Assembly: GCF_039839785.1 (NCBI RefSeq)
Contig: NZ_JBDOQT010000001.1
Span: forward strand, 2,790,001-2,854,000
Length of the DNA: 64,000 nt
Direction: 5' to 3'
Source of the DNA: Pelagibius sp. CAU 1746
GTDB lineage: Bacteria > Pseudomonadota > Alphaproteobacteria > Kiloniellales > Kiloniellaceae
Below are positions 10,633 through 19,383 of the stretch, in pieces. Position numbers and translations under genes: made by a program. The notes beneath the pieces are model-generated. The model was not told where the DNA came from and made no database searches. It saw only the letters and a list, made by a program, of their open reading frames with translations. The first letter of the stretch is position 1. Each line of letters starts with the position of its first letter.

Positions 10633-11544
10633 TCAGGAAGCGGATTTCGCCGCCGGCTGGACGGGCAGAACCCGGCAGTATTGCTTGACGTTGCGGGCCT
10701 TGACCTCCGCGCAAGCTTCTCTGGCGGAGCTGGGCGAGGGAAGGGGGCCGGCCAGGATCCGGTAGAAGGTGCCCTTCTCACCCAGTTCGGCGCGGCGGAT
10801 TTCCGCCTCTAGCCCGCCCAGCGTCACCGGGAAATCGCGTTTCAGATTGCCCCACTCCCGCTTTGCCGCTTCTTCGCTGCGCAGGGAGGAGAGATGCAGG
10901 ACCATGGCGTGGCCGTTGTCGGCCTTGGCCGCCGGCGCCGCTTCGGAGGCCTTGGAGGCGTCCTGCGGCGGCTCTTTCCCGGCCACGGCTCCTGCCGTCT
11001 GGGGCTTGGGCAAGGGCAAGGGGGGGAGCGCGCTTTTCGCCACTTTGTCCCCGTCCTGCAGCGGTTTATCGCCGCCGGCTTTCTTGCCGCTGTCCTGGGG
11101 GGCTTTGGCCTTGGCCGGCGCCTGGGGGCCTGGCGCCGGGACCAACAGGCCGCTGGCCGCATCGGCGACCGTGCCTTCCGGTTCCGAGGGTGCGAACGCC
11201 GGCATGGCTTGGTCTCCGAGCTCCGCCCGGGGCGGTGCCGCCGGCTGCGAAGGCGGTTGGGCCGGTACCGGTCGGGCCGTGCGCTCGCCGTTCCGGTCCG
11301 TCCGCGGAGGCTCGACGGTCTCCGCCGTGTACTTCCCGGTCTCCTCGGCGTCGGGATCTTCGTCCAACTCATGTGCGGTCTGCAGGATGGAGGCCTCCAG
11401 ACGGTTGGCCCAACCCTTGGTGTCGTCGTAGATGGCATCGCAGCCGCCGAGCAGCACCGGCAGCGCCCACAGCAGCAGGGCGGCCCCGGCGAGGCCGGGA
11501 GCGGTCTTGGCTGTGGGGGCTCGGTACTCTTGGAACTGGGGCAT
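10633..11544 (-). CDS. SPOR-domain lipoprotein
   Basis: The 303-residue protein has a signal with lipobox LLGGC (Cys35), a long low-complexity Pro/Ala/Lys region (about 70-210) and a C-terminal SPOR-like domain (about 213-292: HAMVLHLSSLRSEEAAKREW, then GTFYRILAGPLPSPSSAREAC). SPOR domains bind denuded peptidoglycan at the division septum. It is therefore probably an envelope protein anchored in the outer membrane. It is transcribed alone, divergent from the HerA-type gene across 159 bp. The SPOR call rests on the pattern of alternating strands and the ILAGPL motif. Confidence 0.7.
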   Translation of the reverse strand: MPQFQEYRAPTAKTAPGLAGAALLLWALPVLLGGCDAIYDDTKGWANRLEASILQTAHELDEDPDAEETGKYTAETVEPPRTDRNGERTARPVPAQPPSQPAAPPRAELGDQAMPAFAPSEPEGTVADAASGLLVPAPGPQAPAKAKAPQDSGKKAGGDKPLQDGDKVAKSALPPLPLPKPQTAGAVAGKEPPQDASKASEAAPAAKADNGHAMVLHLSSLRSEEAAKREWGNLKRDFPVTLGGLEAEIRRAELGEKGTFYRILAGPLPSPSSAREACAEVKARNVKQYCRVLPVQPAAKSAS

Positions 11545-11703
11545 TTGGCGGCCTTTCGCGGCGGTGCCCGGCCGGTTTCCCCGCGAAACCGGCCAACAAC
11601 CTGCCAGCCTAGGTGTTCTATGGTTTAAAATCCTTAAATGACCGAGGCTTAGAGACTTTTCCTAAGCTTTGCTCCTTTCGCTATTGCTTAACGTCTGGCT
11701 GCA

Positions 11704-13389
11704 ATGATTCGGCCCGAAAACCAACGGATCGGGTGCAGTCAGCAGATGCAGAACGTTCAGCAGATGGACCTGCCGAAGGCGGCGCTTTCGGACTTCAAGG
11801 TCGGGCACATCATCTCCGTCACGGGTTCAAAGGTGACCGCCAGCCTGGTGCCCACCGGGCCGGGCCCCGAGGCTGCGCGCCAGCTCAACGAGGCGGTGCA
11901 GATCGGCGCCTTGGTGAAGATGCAGACCCCGGGCTCGACCGCCTTCGGCATCGTTTCCAGCCTGGCCACCGGAAATCCTTCACCCTCGCCGGAGTTCGGC
12001 GAGCAGTGGGTCATGGAGATCGACCTCTTCGGCGAAAGCCTCGAAAAGGAAAACGGCGACTTCGACCTGCTGCGCGGCGTGTCCCTCTATCCCGGGCTGG
12101 GCGAGGCGGTCTACGCCACCTCGATGGTCGAACTGCAGCAGATCTACAAGCGCCCCAAGGGGTCCAACGTGAAGATCGGCACCTTGCACCAGAACGAGGA
12201 ACTGCCGGCCTACCTCGTCACCGACGATCTGCTGGGCAAGCACTTCGCGATCCTGGGCACTACCGGTTCCGGTAAGTCCTGCGCCCTGGCCACGGTGCTG
12301 CACGCCATCCTGGGCGCCCACCCCTTCGGGCATGTGGTGCTGCTGGATCCCCATAACGAGTACACCCGCGCTTTCGACGGGCTGGCCGAGATCGTCACGC
12401 CGGAGAACCTGCAGCTACCCTATTGGCTGTTGAACTTCGAAGAGATGGTCGAAGTGCTCTGCAGCCGCGACGAGAACAGCCGTTCCTCGGAATCCTTCAT
12501 CCTGAAAGACGCCATCCAGCTTGCAAGGCGCGGGGCGGCGGAGAATGAGGAAGAGGGCCGCTACATCACCGTGGACACGCCGGTGCCCTATCCTCTGAGC
12601 GCCCTGATGCACAACATCGAAGCGGCCATGGGACAGCTGCAGAAAGCCGAGCAGGCCAAGCCCTACCTGCGCCTGCGATCGCGTATCGAGGCGCTGCGCA
12701 GCGACCGCCGCTACGCCTTCATGTTCTCCAGCCTGTCGGTGCGGGATACCTTGGCGGATGTGCTTGCCCGCCTGATCCGGGTGCCGGTCGAGGGCAAGCC
12801 GCTAACCATCTTCGATCTCTCCGGCGTGCCTTCGGAGATCGTCGACGTGGTTGTCTCGCTGCTGTGCCGCACGCTCTTCGACTTCGTGGTATGGAGCGAG
12901 CGGGAGTCGGCGGTGCCGGTCTTGCTGGTCTGCGAGGAAGCGCACCGCTATATCCCCCATGACCAGAGCAAGGGCTTCGAGCCGACGCGCCGCATGATCG
13001 CGCGCATTGCCAAGGAAGGACGCAAGTACGGTCTCTCGCTCGGCCTTGTGTCGCAGCGCCCTTCTGAGCTGTCGGAAACCATCCTCTCCCAGTGCTCGAC
13101 GCTCTTCGCGCTGCGCATGGGCAATCAGAAGGACCAGGATTTCGTCCGCCAGGCCCTCCCTGAAAGCGCGGAGGGAATGCTGAACTCGCTGCCGGCCCTG
13201 CGCAATCAGCAGGCCGTGGTCGTGGGTGAAGGTGTGGTGCTGCCGATGCGGATCCGCTTCGATCATCTGCCGGACGAAAAGAGGCCGCACAGCGACACGG
13301 CTTCTTTCGCTACGGAATGGCAGAAGGAAGACGCACCCGAAGGCTTCGTGAAACGCACGATCGAGCGCTGGCGCAAGCAGATTCGCTGA
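11704..13389 (+). CDS. HerA-type FtsK/VirB4-like ATPase (DUF87)
   Basis: This is a 561-residue ATPase. An N-terminal beta-barrel of HAS type (about 31-100, GHIISVTGSKVTASL) precedes the motor domain, with Walker A GTTGSGKS at 185-192, the DPHNEY strand, Walker B VLLVCEEAHRY at about 406-416 and a GLSLGLVSQRPSEL sensor with arginine. HerA proteins are hexameric DNA translocases, in archaea paired with NurA nuclease. No nuclease, Sir2 or other defence partner is adjacent, and solitary versions are common in alphaproteobacteria. No start has a good ribosome site; ATG 11746 or 11764 are alternatives. Confidence 0.8.
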   Translation: MIRPENQRIGCSQQMQNVQQMDLPKAALSDFKVGHIISVTGSKVTASLVPTGPGPEAARQLNEAVQIGALVKMQTPGSTAFGIVSSLATGNPSPSPEFGEQWVMEIDLFGESLEKENGDFDLLRGVSLYPGLGEAVYATSMVELQQIYKRPKGSNVKIGTLHQNEELPAYLVTDDLLGKHFAILGTTGSGKSCALATVLHAILGAHPFGHVVLLDPHNEYTRAFDGLAEIVTPENLQLPYWLLNFEEMVEVLCSRDENSRSSESFILKDAIQLARRGAAENEEEGRYITVDTPVPYPLSALMHNIEAAMGQLQKAEQAKPYLRLRSRIEALRSDRRYAFMFSSLSVRDTLADVLARLIRVPVEGKPLTIFDLSGVPSEIVDVVVSLLCRTLFDFVVWSERESAVPVLLVCEEAHRYIPHDQSKGFEPTRRMIARIAKEGRKYGLSLGLVSQRPSELSETILSQCSTLFALRMGNQKDQDFVRQALPESAEGMLNSLPALRNQQAVVVGEGVVLPMRIRFDHLPDEKRPHSDTASFATEWQKEDAPEGFVKRTIERWRKQIR

Positions 13390-13432
13390 TCACCCGCCGC
13401 AAGGGCGCGGGACGGAGACGGGACGGTTTCGT

Positions 13433-13813
13433 TCAGGCGAAGAGGTCGTCCACCAGGTCCCGGATGCTCTCGTCCCTGAGGTCGGCGTTTGCCGTCTCGG
13501 CCAAAGCCTCGCCGGCTTCCGCCATGCGGCGGCCTTCGCCGGTCAGGCGGCAGACCAGCCAGTCAGGCTTTATCGGATTCTTGAACCAAGGCTCGGCCCA
13601 GCCTTGTTCGATGCAACTGCGGATCGTGCGCTGGTCATAGCGTTGTCCATAGTGATCGAACAGCGGTAGCTTTCCGCCGGCCTGATCCAGGCCGCGGCTC
13701 AACCACGCCAACTGCGTGACCGTCGGACGATGCTTACGCCCCGGGGCGGCCTTCGTTGTGCCGTCGACCGCCTCCGTGCCGAGCGCCTGGGCCGTGGGGG
13801 ACAATCGGTCCAT
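13433..13813 (-). CDS. Hypothetical protein, charged, 126 residues
   Basis: I do not recognise this protein. It is soluble, with an Ala/Gly-rich start and a compact middle (RPTVTQLAWLSRGLDQAGGKLPLFDHYGQ, QRTIRSCIEQGWAEPWF, DWLVCRLTGEGRRM) that looks like a small winged-helix domain with a winged hairpin ending in L-T-x-x-G. The tail is acidic (LRDESIRDLVDDLF). ATG 13813 follows GGGAGAGAGAGC; an upstream ATG at 13840 is possible. It is convergent with the HerA-type gene and divergent from cutA. A DNA-binding role is only a guess from the fold-like pattern. Confidence 0.6.
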   Translation of the reverse strand: MDRLSPTAQALGTEAVDGTTKAAPGRKHRPTVTQLAWLSRGLDQAGGKLPLFDHYGQRYDQRTIRSCIEQGWAEPWFKNPIKPDWLVCRLTGEGRRMAEAGEALAETANADLRDESIRDLVDDLFA

Positions 13814-13887
13814 GCTCTCTCTCCCTGTGTTTCCGGCCATGCTACGATAGCTTGACGCAGAAAGCGACTCGGGAGAGCTGCCCGTCC

Positions 13888-14229
13888 ATGTCCGTTAACT
13901 ATTCCCACTGCCTGGTCTACGTCACCGCTGCGGATGTCGAGGAAGCCCGCGAAATCGGCCGCTCGATGGTCGAAGCCCGCCTGGCGGCCTGCGCCAACGT
14001 CTTCCCGGAAATGGTGCCTATTTTTCTCTGGAACGGCGATATCGGAGAAGGCTCGGAGAGCGTGGTGATCATGAAGACGACCCGCGAGCGGGCGGGCGAT
14101 CTAATCGCGGCGGTTGAGGCCATGCACAGTTACGAGTGTCCCTGTGCGGTGATTCTGCCCGTGGCCGGGGGAAGCCAGGCCTTCTTGGACTGGATCAGCA
14201 GCGAAACCACGCCGGAGGGCGGGGCCTGA
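13888..14229 (+). CDS. cutA: Divalent-cation tolerance protein CutA
   Basis: The 113-residue protein has the CutA1 trimer pattern: LVYVTAADVEEAREIGRSMVEARLAACANVFP, a WNGDIGEGSESVVIMKT strand and MHSYECPCAVILPVAGGSQAFLDWI with the YECP motif. CutA1 is a stable PII-like trimer linked to copper tolerance in E. coli, though its mechanism is unclear. ATG 13888 follows GGGAGAG. The divergent gap with the unknown minus-strand gene is about 75 bp, so the two promoters overlap. Confidence 0.93.
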   Translation: MSVNYSHCLVYVTAADVEEAREIGRSMVEARLAACANVFPEMVPIFLWNGDIGEGSESVVIMKTTRERAGDLIAAVEAMHSYECPCAVILPVAGGSQAFLDWISSETTPEGGA

Positions 14230-14236
14230 GGGCGGG

Positions 14237-14410
14237 CTAGGAACCGCGCTTGATCCGGTGGCGCATGGTCCTGCGGTACTCCGGATCCCAGACCAGGCGT
14301 TCCAGATCCAGTTCCGCGGCCGTGCCATTGTCATCCGGGTCCCGGAGACCTGCCGCCGGGGTGCCGGCGCCGAGGCCTTCAGGATTGGTTCGAAGAGGGC
14401 TGCCGTCCAT
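14237..14410 (-). CDS. Small conserved-looking protein, 57 residues
   Basis: A short acidic protein begins MDGSPLRTNPEGLGAG and ends with a basic segment, ELDLERLVWDPEYRR then TMRHRIKRGS. The ATG has AAGGAG upstream. I cannot name a family. The Leu-Asp-Leu-Glu-x-x-Val-Trp-Asp-Pro-x-Tyr-Arg block looks selected rather than random. It is convergent with cutA, with a 7-bp gap. Reading through to an upstream start would give a Pro/Arg-rich extension without coding character, so the short form is preferred. Confidence 0.5.
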   Translation of the reverse strand: MDGSPLRTNPEGLGAGTPAAGLRDPDDNGTAAELDLERLVWDPEYRRTMRHRIKRGS

Positions 14411-14683
14411 GGGCCTCGCTCCTTGACCTGATGGTTTTTTGCTTCGCATCCAGGCTTTAGCATGACGGCGTATCGGGGCGGACGCGGGACCGGAAAGGGG
14501 CTGCTGGGTGATTATATTGCGGCGAAATCGAGGCAGGCCCGCCGGTCCGGCGGGAAAGGTCTCTTCCCGGCGGAGCAGCGGTAAGCGCGCCGTCAAGATG
14601 GTATCCTTAGGAATTCTATGCGTTTCGCCATCTTGCCCCACCGTGCGTTAACGTATACTGGGAAAGAGGGGAAGAGACTGGGG

Positions 14684-15892
14684 ATGATTGCCATGAAGGC
14701 TCCATCGGCGCGTCTGACGCTGGCGTTCTCGTGCTTAGGCCATGCCTATATGCACCTCTTTACCGCGTTCTACTTCGTCATCGCGCTGTCCCTGGAGACC
14801 GAATGGAATCTGCCCAACCATGAGCTTGTAAAGCTCTGGGCGGTCGGTTCGCTGCTGGTCGGGCTGGCGGCCTTGCCGGCCGGCTGGCTGGGCGACCGCT
14901 GGTCGGCTTCCGGGATGATGGCGGTCTTCTTCGTCGGCCTCGGCCTCGCGAGCATTGTCTGCGGGCTGGTTTCGTCCCCCACTGCGCTGTTGCTGGGCCT
15001 GGCGGCGGTCGGCCTTTTCAGCGCCATTTATCACCCTATCGGCATCGCCTGGGTGGTGAAGACCGCGCGGGCTCGGGGTATGGCCCTGGCGGTCAACGGC
15101 ATCTTCGGATCGCTCGGTATCGCCAGTGCCGGCTTGGTCGCGGGTGTCCTGATCGACGCTATTTCCTGGCGCGCGGCCTTCATCGTGCCGGGCGCGGTCT
15201 GCCTGGCGACGGGCTTGGCGTTGATCGTCTGCCTGCGGCTCGGCTGGGTGCGGGAGGCCGGGGACGACGCGACGAAGGAGGCGGCGCCCAGGCGCAACGA
15301 CATGGTCCGCGTCTATGCCGTCCTGCTGCTGACCATGATGGTCATGGGGCTGATGTTCCACGCTACCCAGGCCTCCTTGCCGAAGATCTTCGATCTGCGC
15401 CTGCGTGACCTGGCGGGCGAGGGTGCGTTTGGCATCGGCATGCTGGTGGCCGTGGTCTATACCGCTGGCGGCTTCATGCAACTGGTCGGTGGCTGGCTGG
15501 CCGATCGTTTCCCCCTAAAGCCCATCTACCTCGGTGCCTTTCTTTTCCAGGTCCCGGTCATGGTGCTGCTGGCAAGTGCGGCATCGGGCCCGCTGGTGAC
15601 GCTGGCCGTGCTGACGGTGGTGTTGAGCGCCGTCGCCCTGCCCGCAGAGAACCTGTTGCTGGCCCGCTATACGCCGCAACGTCATCGGGGCTTGGCTTTC
15701 GGCGTGAAGTTCGTGCTCGCATTCGTGATCGCCAATCCTGCGATCCTGCTGGCTTCCTGGGTCGAGCGCCGCAGCGGCGAGTTCACCGAGCTGTATTTCA
15801 TTCTGGCCGCGATCGCCGCGGCGGCGGCGATCATCGCCTTCTTCCTTCCCAACTCCCGTACGGCGGCGCCAGTCACGGCGCCGGCCGAGTAA
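14684..15892 (+). CDS. MFS transporter, fosmidomycin-resistance-like
   Basis: The 402-residue protein has about twelve membrane helices, the MFS loop LAALPAGWLGDRWS after helix 2, and VGLFSAIYHPIG in helix 4-5, which resembles the Fsr/fosmidomycin-resistance branch. A hydrophilic loop (REAGDDATKEAAPRRND) divides the halves. ATG 14684 is chosen because GAGGGGAAGAG lies 8 bp upstream and the protein then starts just before helix 1. A VOC-family gene follows after 30 bp, so the two may form a small operon. The substrate is unknown. Confidence 0.75.
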   Translation: MIAMKAPSARLTLAFSCLGHAYMHLFTAFYFVIALSLETEWNLPNHELVKLWAVGSLLVGLAALPAGWLGDRWSASGMMAVFFVGLGLASIVCGLVSSPTALLLGLAAVGLFSAIYHPIGIAWVVKTARARGMALAVNGIFGSLGIASAGLVAGVLIDAISWRAAFIVPGAVCLATGLALIVCLRLGWVREAGDDATKEAAPRRNDMVRVYAVLLLTMMVMGLMFHATQASLPKIFDLRLRDLAGEGAFGIGMLVAVVYTAGGFMQLVGGWLADRFPLKPIYLGAFLFQVPVMVLLASAASGPLVTLAVLTVVLSAVALPAENLLLARYTPQRHRGLAFGVKFVLAFVIANPAILLASWVERRSGEFTELYFILAAIAAAAAIIAFFLPNSRTAAPVTAPAE

Positions 15893-15922
15893 CCTAACGA
15901 CAAGAGGTCCGATAGTTTCGTA

Positions 15923-16318
15923 ATGAGTAACCTGTCCGTTGAATTGGATCGCCTGGATCATTTCGCCTTGACCGTGCGCGATGTCGAACAGACCTGTGTC
16001 TTCTATGAGAAAGTGCTCGGCATGGCGCGGGAGTCTTTCGGTGAGGGAAGGGTCGCCCTGCGGTTCGGCCGCCATAGGATCAATGTGAATCCCAACCCCA
16101 ATGAGCTGCGGCGCAAGGCTGCGGTACCGATTCCCGGATCCGCCGAGTTTTGCGTGGTGGCGGCGTCTCCGCTCAACGATATCGTCGCCCACCTGCGGTC
16201 CTGCGGTGTCGACCTGGAACATGGGCCGGAGGAAACCGACGGCGCCGAAGGCCTCGCACGCTCGGTCTGGTTCCGCGATCCCGACGGCAACCTGGTCGAA
16301 GTCGCCAGCTACGGCTGA
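15923..16318 (+). CDS. VOC-superfamily (glyoxalase/dioxygenase-like) protein
   Basis: The 131-residue single-domain protein shows the two beta-alpha-beta-beta-beta modules of the VOC fold: LDRLDHFALTVRDVEQTCVFYEKVLGM and WFRDPDGNLVEVASYG at the C-terminus. The metal ligands expected are His14 in LDHFAL and Glu near the end (LVEV). The sequence resembles glyoxalase/virulence-type VOC proteins, but no substrate can be given. It follows the MFS gene closely and is convergent with metY (7 bp). Confidence 0.8.
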   Translation: MSNLSVELDRLDHFALTVRDVEQTCVFYEKVLGMARESFGEGRVALRFGRHRINVNPNPNELRRKAAVPIPGSAEFCVVAASPLNDIVAHLRSCGVDLEHGPEETDGAEGLARSVWFRDPDGNLVEVASYG

Positions 16319-16325
16319 ACCCGCT

Positions 16326-17645
16326 TCAAGCCGACGACGCCAGCGCCTGGTCGAGGTCGGCGATGATGTCCTCCACCGTTTCCAGGCCGATCGACAGGCG
16401 TACCACTTCGGGGCCGGCGCCTGCCGCGGCCTGCTGCTCCTCGGTCAACTGGCGGTGCGTGGTCGAGGCCGGATGCAGGATCAGCGAGCGCGCATCGCCG
16501 ATGTTGGCGAGGTGGGAGAGCAGTTCGCAGCCCTCCACCATCTTCACGCCCGCCTCATAGCCGCCCTTGAGCCCGAGAGTGAAGACCGAGCCGGCGCCGC
16601 GCGGCAGGTACTTCGCGGCCAAGGTCCGGTAGGGGCTGGAGGCCAGGGCGGCCGAGGAGACCCAGGCCACCGCGGGATGGCCCTCCAGGAATTCGGCCAC
16701 CCGCTTGGCGTTGGCGCAGTGCCGCTCCATGCGCAGGCTCAGGGTTTCCGTACCCAGCAGGGTCTGGAAGGCGTGCATCGGGGCCATGGTGGCGCCCAGG
16801 TCCCGCAAGCCGACCGCATGGGCCTGCATGGTGAAGGCCATGTCACCGAAGGTCTCATGGAAATTCAGCCCGTGATAGGCCGGTTCCGGCGCCGCCAAGC
16901 CGGGAAACCTGCCGCTGGCCGTCCAGTCGAAGCCGCCCGAATCGATCACCGCACCGCCCATTGAGGTGCCGTTCCCGGAAAGAAACTTGGTGGTCGAGTG
17001 AACGACGATGTCGGCGTCCCAGTCGAAGGGCTGGCAGAGATAGGGCGTGGCCATGGTGTTGTCGACGATCAGCGGGATCTCCGCCTCGCGGGCGACAGCG
17101 GCCAGCGCCTCGAGGTCGCTGACCACACCGCCGGGGTTGGCCAGGCTTTCGACGAAGATGGCCTTGGTCTTCGGCGTCAGCGCACGGCGTACCGCTTCGG
17201 GCTCGTCGACGTCGACGAAATCGGCCTGCCAGTCGAACTTCTTGAAGGACTTACCGAACTGCGTGATCGAGCCGCCATAGAGGCGGGTCGAGGCGATGAA
17301 GCGGTCGCCCGGTTCCATCAGTGCGAAGAAGGCGAGGATCTGCGCGGCGTGGCCGGAGGCGCAGCAGGTGCCTCCGCGCCCCCCTTCCAGGTTGGCCAGC
17401 CGCTCCTCCAACGCCGCCACCGTCGGGTTGGTGAGGCGCGAGTAGATGAAGCCGAAGGACTGCAGATTGAACAGCGAGGCCGCGTGTTCGGCGTCGTGAA
17501 AGACGTAGGAGGTATTCTGGAAGATCGGCGTCTGCCGTGCGCCGGTCACCGGCTCCGGCTGCGTGCCGGCATGGATCATGCGCGTTTCGAAACCGTATTC
17601 GCGCGCCTTGCCCCCATGTGATTTCGGGCCCCTGTGGTCGCTCAT
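16326..17645 (-). CDS. metY: O-acetylhomoserine aminocarboxypropyltransferase
   Basis: This 439-residue PLP enzyme makes homocysteine (or methionine) from O-acetylhomoserine and sulfide (or methanethiol). It shows FETRMIHAGTQPEPVTGARQ, YSRLTNPT, the PLP site HSTTKFLSGNGTSMGG with the lysine after Thr-Thr, and an insertion near DWTASGRFPG typical of MetY rather than MetB/MetC. Its ATG overlaps the stop of the CoA-binding gene as ATGA, so the two are translationally coupled. No SAM riboswitch is visible upstream of the run. Confidence 0.93.
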   Translation of the reverse strand: MSDHRGPKSHGGKAREYGFETRMIHAGTQPEPVTGARQTPIFQNTSYVFHDAEHAASLFNLQSFGFIYSRLTNPTVAALEERLANLEGGRGGTCCASGHAAQILAFFALMEPGDRFIASTRLYGGSITQFGKSFKKFDWQADFVDVDEPEAVRRALTPKTKAIFVESLANPGGVVSDLEALAAVAREAEIPLIVDNTMATPYLCQPFDWDADIVVHSTTKFLSGNGTSMGGAVIDSGGFDWTASGRFPGLAAPEPAYHGLNFHETFGDMAFTMQAHAVGLRDLGATMAPMHAFQTLLGTETLSLRMERHCANAKRVAEFLEGHPAVAWVSSAALASSPYRTLAAKYLPRGAGSVFTLGLKGGYEAGVKMVEGCELLSHLANIGDARSLILHPASTTHRQLTEEQQAAAGAGPEVVRLSIGLETVEDIIADLDQALASSA

Positions 17646-18145
17646 GACAGCCTCACGCGGCGGCGCTTGGAGGTGATGATCCGGGAATTGAAGCCGCCCC
17701 AGGAAAGTTCTGCGTTGAGGCGGCCGAATTCGATCTTGGGACAACGGTCCATGATAACCCGAAGGCCGGCGGCGCGGGCGCGTTCGGCCGCCGGTTCGTT
17801 GATGACGCCGAGCTGCATCCACACAACCTCGATGCCTTTCTCCTCGGCGACGGCGATGGCCTCGTCGGTGACCGGGCCGGCGGCCTCGGAGTTGCGGAAG
17901 ATGTCGACCATCTCGAAGGTGCCTGGGACCTCCGCGAGAGAGGCGTAGACCGTCTCGCCCAGGATTTGCTTTCCCGCATGGCCCGGATTGATGGGAATGA
18001 CGCGGTACCCCTTATCCTGCAGGTACTTCATCGCGAAGTAGCTCGGCCGGTTCCATTTCGGCGAAGCCCCGACCATTGCGATGGTCTTGGTGTCGCGCAG
18101 GATTTCCAGAAGTTCGCTGTTGGTATAGGTGAAGGGGCTGCCCAT
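17642..18145 (-). CDS. CoA-binding domain protein (YccU type)
   Basis: The 167-residue protein is a single Rossmann-type CoA-binding domain: TIAMVGASPKWNRPSYFAMKYLQDKGYRVIPINP, VDIFRNSEAAGPV, GIEVVWMQLGVINEPAAERARAAGLRVIMDRC. The final MDRCPKIEF is conserved in the YccU family, whose function is not established. It lies 15 bp after the mscS-like gene and overlaps metY by 4 bp, so it is part of the ECH-MscS-CoA-binding-MetY run. Pairing with metY suggests a link to acyl-CoA-derived homoserine esters, which is inference. Confidence 0.8.
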   Translation of the reverse strand: MGSPFTYTNSELLEILRDTKTIAMVGASPKWNRPSYFAMKYLQDKGYRVIPINPGHAGKQILGETVYASLAEVPGTFEMVDIFRNSEAAGPVTDEAIAVAEEKGIEVVWMQLGVINEPAAERARAAGLRVIMDRCPKIEFGRLNAELSWGGFNSRIITSKRRRVRLS

Positions 18146-18160
18146 CTTTTGCGGTCTGTC

Positions 18161-19336
18161 CTATTCGCTCTTGGCGTCTTGCAAGTCGCCGCCGCTTGGC
18201 GGCTGTCTTTCCGGCGGAATGAAGGCCTCCGGCCGGTCGTCAGGCAAGGATTCGACGTAGAGCGACTGGCTCGGAAAGGCGAAGCTGCTGCCGGCTTTCT
18301 GCACCACGCCCATGATGTGGTAGGCCAGATTCTCCTTGATCTCCAGCCACTCGCCCCAGTTGGTGGTCTTGGTAAAGCAGTAGAGCATGATATCGATCGA
18401 GGAGTCGTTGAAGCTGTCGATGCGCACGAAGGTCGAGACCTCGTTGGGTTGGGCGAAGTCCTTGTTGCCGACGACGTAACCCTCGATGCCGTCGCGGATT
18501 TCGCGCAGTTGTTCGACCGTTGTGCGGTACTCGACCCCGATCATCCAATAGATCCGGCGGTGGGTCATATCGCTGAAGTTGGTAACCGCGTTGTCAGACA
18601 GCTTGGCGTTGGGCACGTAGACCGGGGCCTTGTCGAAACGGCGCACGCGGGTCGAACGAAAGCCGATGGTTTCCACCGTGCCCTCGACCACGCCGTCGAC
18701 GCGCACCCAGTCGCCCGGCTGGAAACGCTTCTCGGCGATCACCAGGATGCCGGCGATAAGGTTCTTGAACAGGTCCTGGGCGCCCAGTGCCACGGCGACG
18801 CCCAGCAGGCCGGCGCCGGCCAGGATCGGCCCCACTTCGATTCCCCAGAGTTCCAGGATGATGGCGCCGCCGATGAAGGCGACGCCGATCTTAGTGGCCT
18901 TGACCAGCCATTCGACCATGGGCCGGGTGAAAACCCGTTCCAGTTTGCCGAAGACGAAGGAGAAGGGCGCCACCGCCGCGAAGAGCATCCAGAAGAGAGT
19001 AAAGACCACGAGGGAGCGCAGCACGTTGTCGGCGACCTCGCCGGCGCTGTCGCGGAAGTCCAGATAGCCGACGGCAACGAAGATGCCGATGACCAGCGGG
19101 ATGAAGCGGATCGGCGGCGCCAGCGCTTCGATGGCCTCGTCGTCCAGTGTGCTCTCGGTCTTCTCCGCCCAGCGGTGAAGGCGTGCCATGACGACACGTG
19201 TGAAGAAGTGGCGGACGATCAGGAAGGCGATGATGATGCCCAGGGCGGACATGAGCCGCCCGACGTCGATGCCGAGGAATCCATAGTGCCAGACTTCGGC
19301 AACCAGGTTCCAGAGGTCCTGCAGGTCTTCGCTCAA
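18161..19336 (-). CDS. MscS-family mechanosensitive channel
   Basis: The 391-residue protein has four to five N-terminal membrane helices (to about residue 175), then the MscS pore helix and beta domain: GPILAGAGLLGVAVALGAQD followed by LFKNLIAGILVIAEKRFQPGDWVRVDG, GTVETIGFRSTRVRRFD and VYVPNAKLSDNAVTNFS. The C-terminal alpha/beta vestibule follows, ending in a Pro-rich tail. It would release osmolytes on hypo-osmotic shock. It sits 15 bp before the CoA-binding gene and 47 bp after the ECHDC3-like gene, all on one strand. Confidence 0.88.
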   Translation of the reverse strand: MSEDLQDLWNLVAEVWHYGFLGIDVGRLMSALGIIIAFLIVRHFFTRVVMARLHRWAEKTESTLDDEAIEALAPPIRFIPLVIGIFVAVGYLDFRDSAGEVADNVLRSLVVFTLFWMLFAAVAPFSFVFGKLERVFTRPMVEWLVKATKIGVAFIGGAIILELWGIEVGPILAGAGLLGVAVALGAQDLFKNLIAGILVIAEKRFQPGDWVRVDGVVEGTVETIGFRSTRVRRFDKAPVYVPNAKLSDNAVTNFSDMTHRRIYWMIGVEYRTTVEQLREIRDGIEGYVVGNKDFAQPNEVSTFVRIDSFNDSSIDIMLYCFTKTTNWGEWLEIKENLAYHIMGVVQKAGSSFAFPSQSLYVESLPDDRPEAFIPPERQPPSGGDLQDAKSE

Positions 19337-19383
19337 GGAAATGGCTCTCTTACTTTTATGACGGCCTCGGCTGCGCAGTCAGC

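Noticed and set aside
11704-13389. HerA-type ATPase as part of a Sir2-HerA or NurA-HerA defence system
   Set aside because: No Sir2, nuclease or toxin-like gene is adjacent. Neighbours are a SPOR lipoprotein, an unknown small protein and cutA. Lone HerA-type genes are common.
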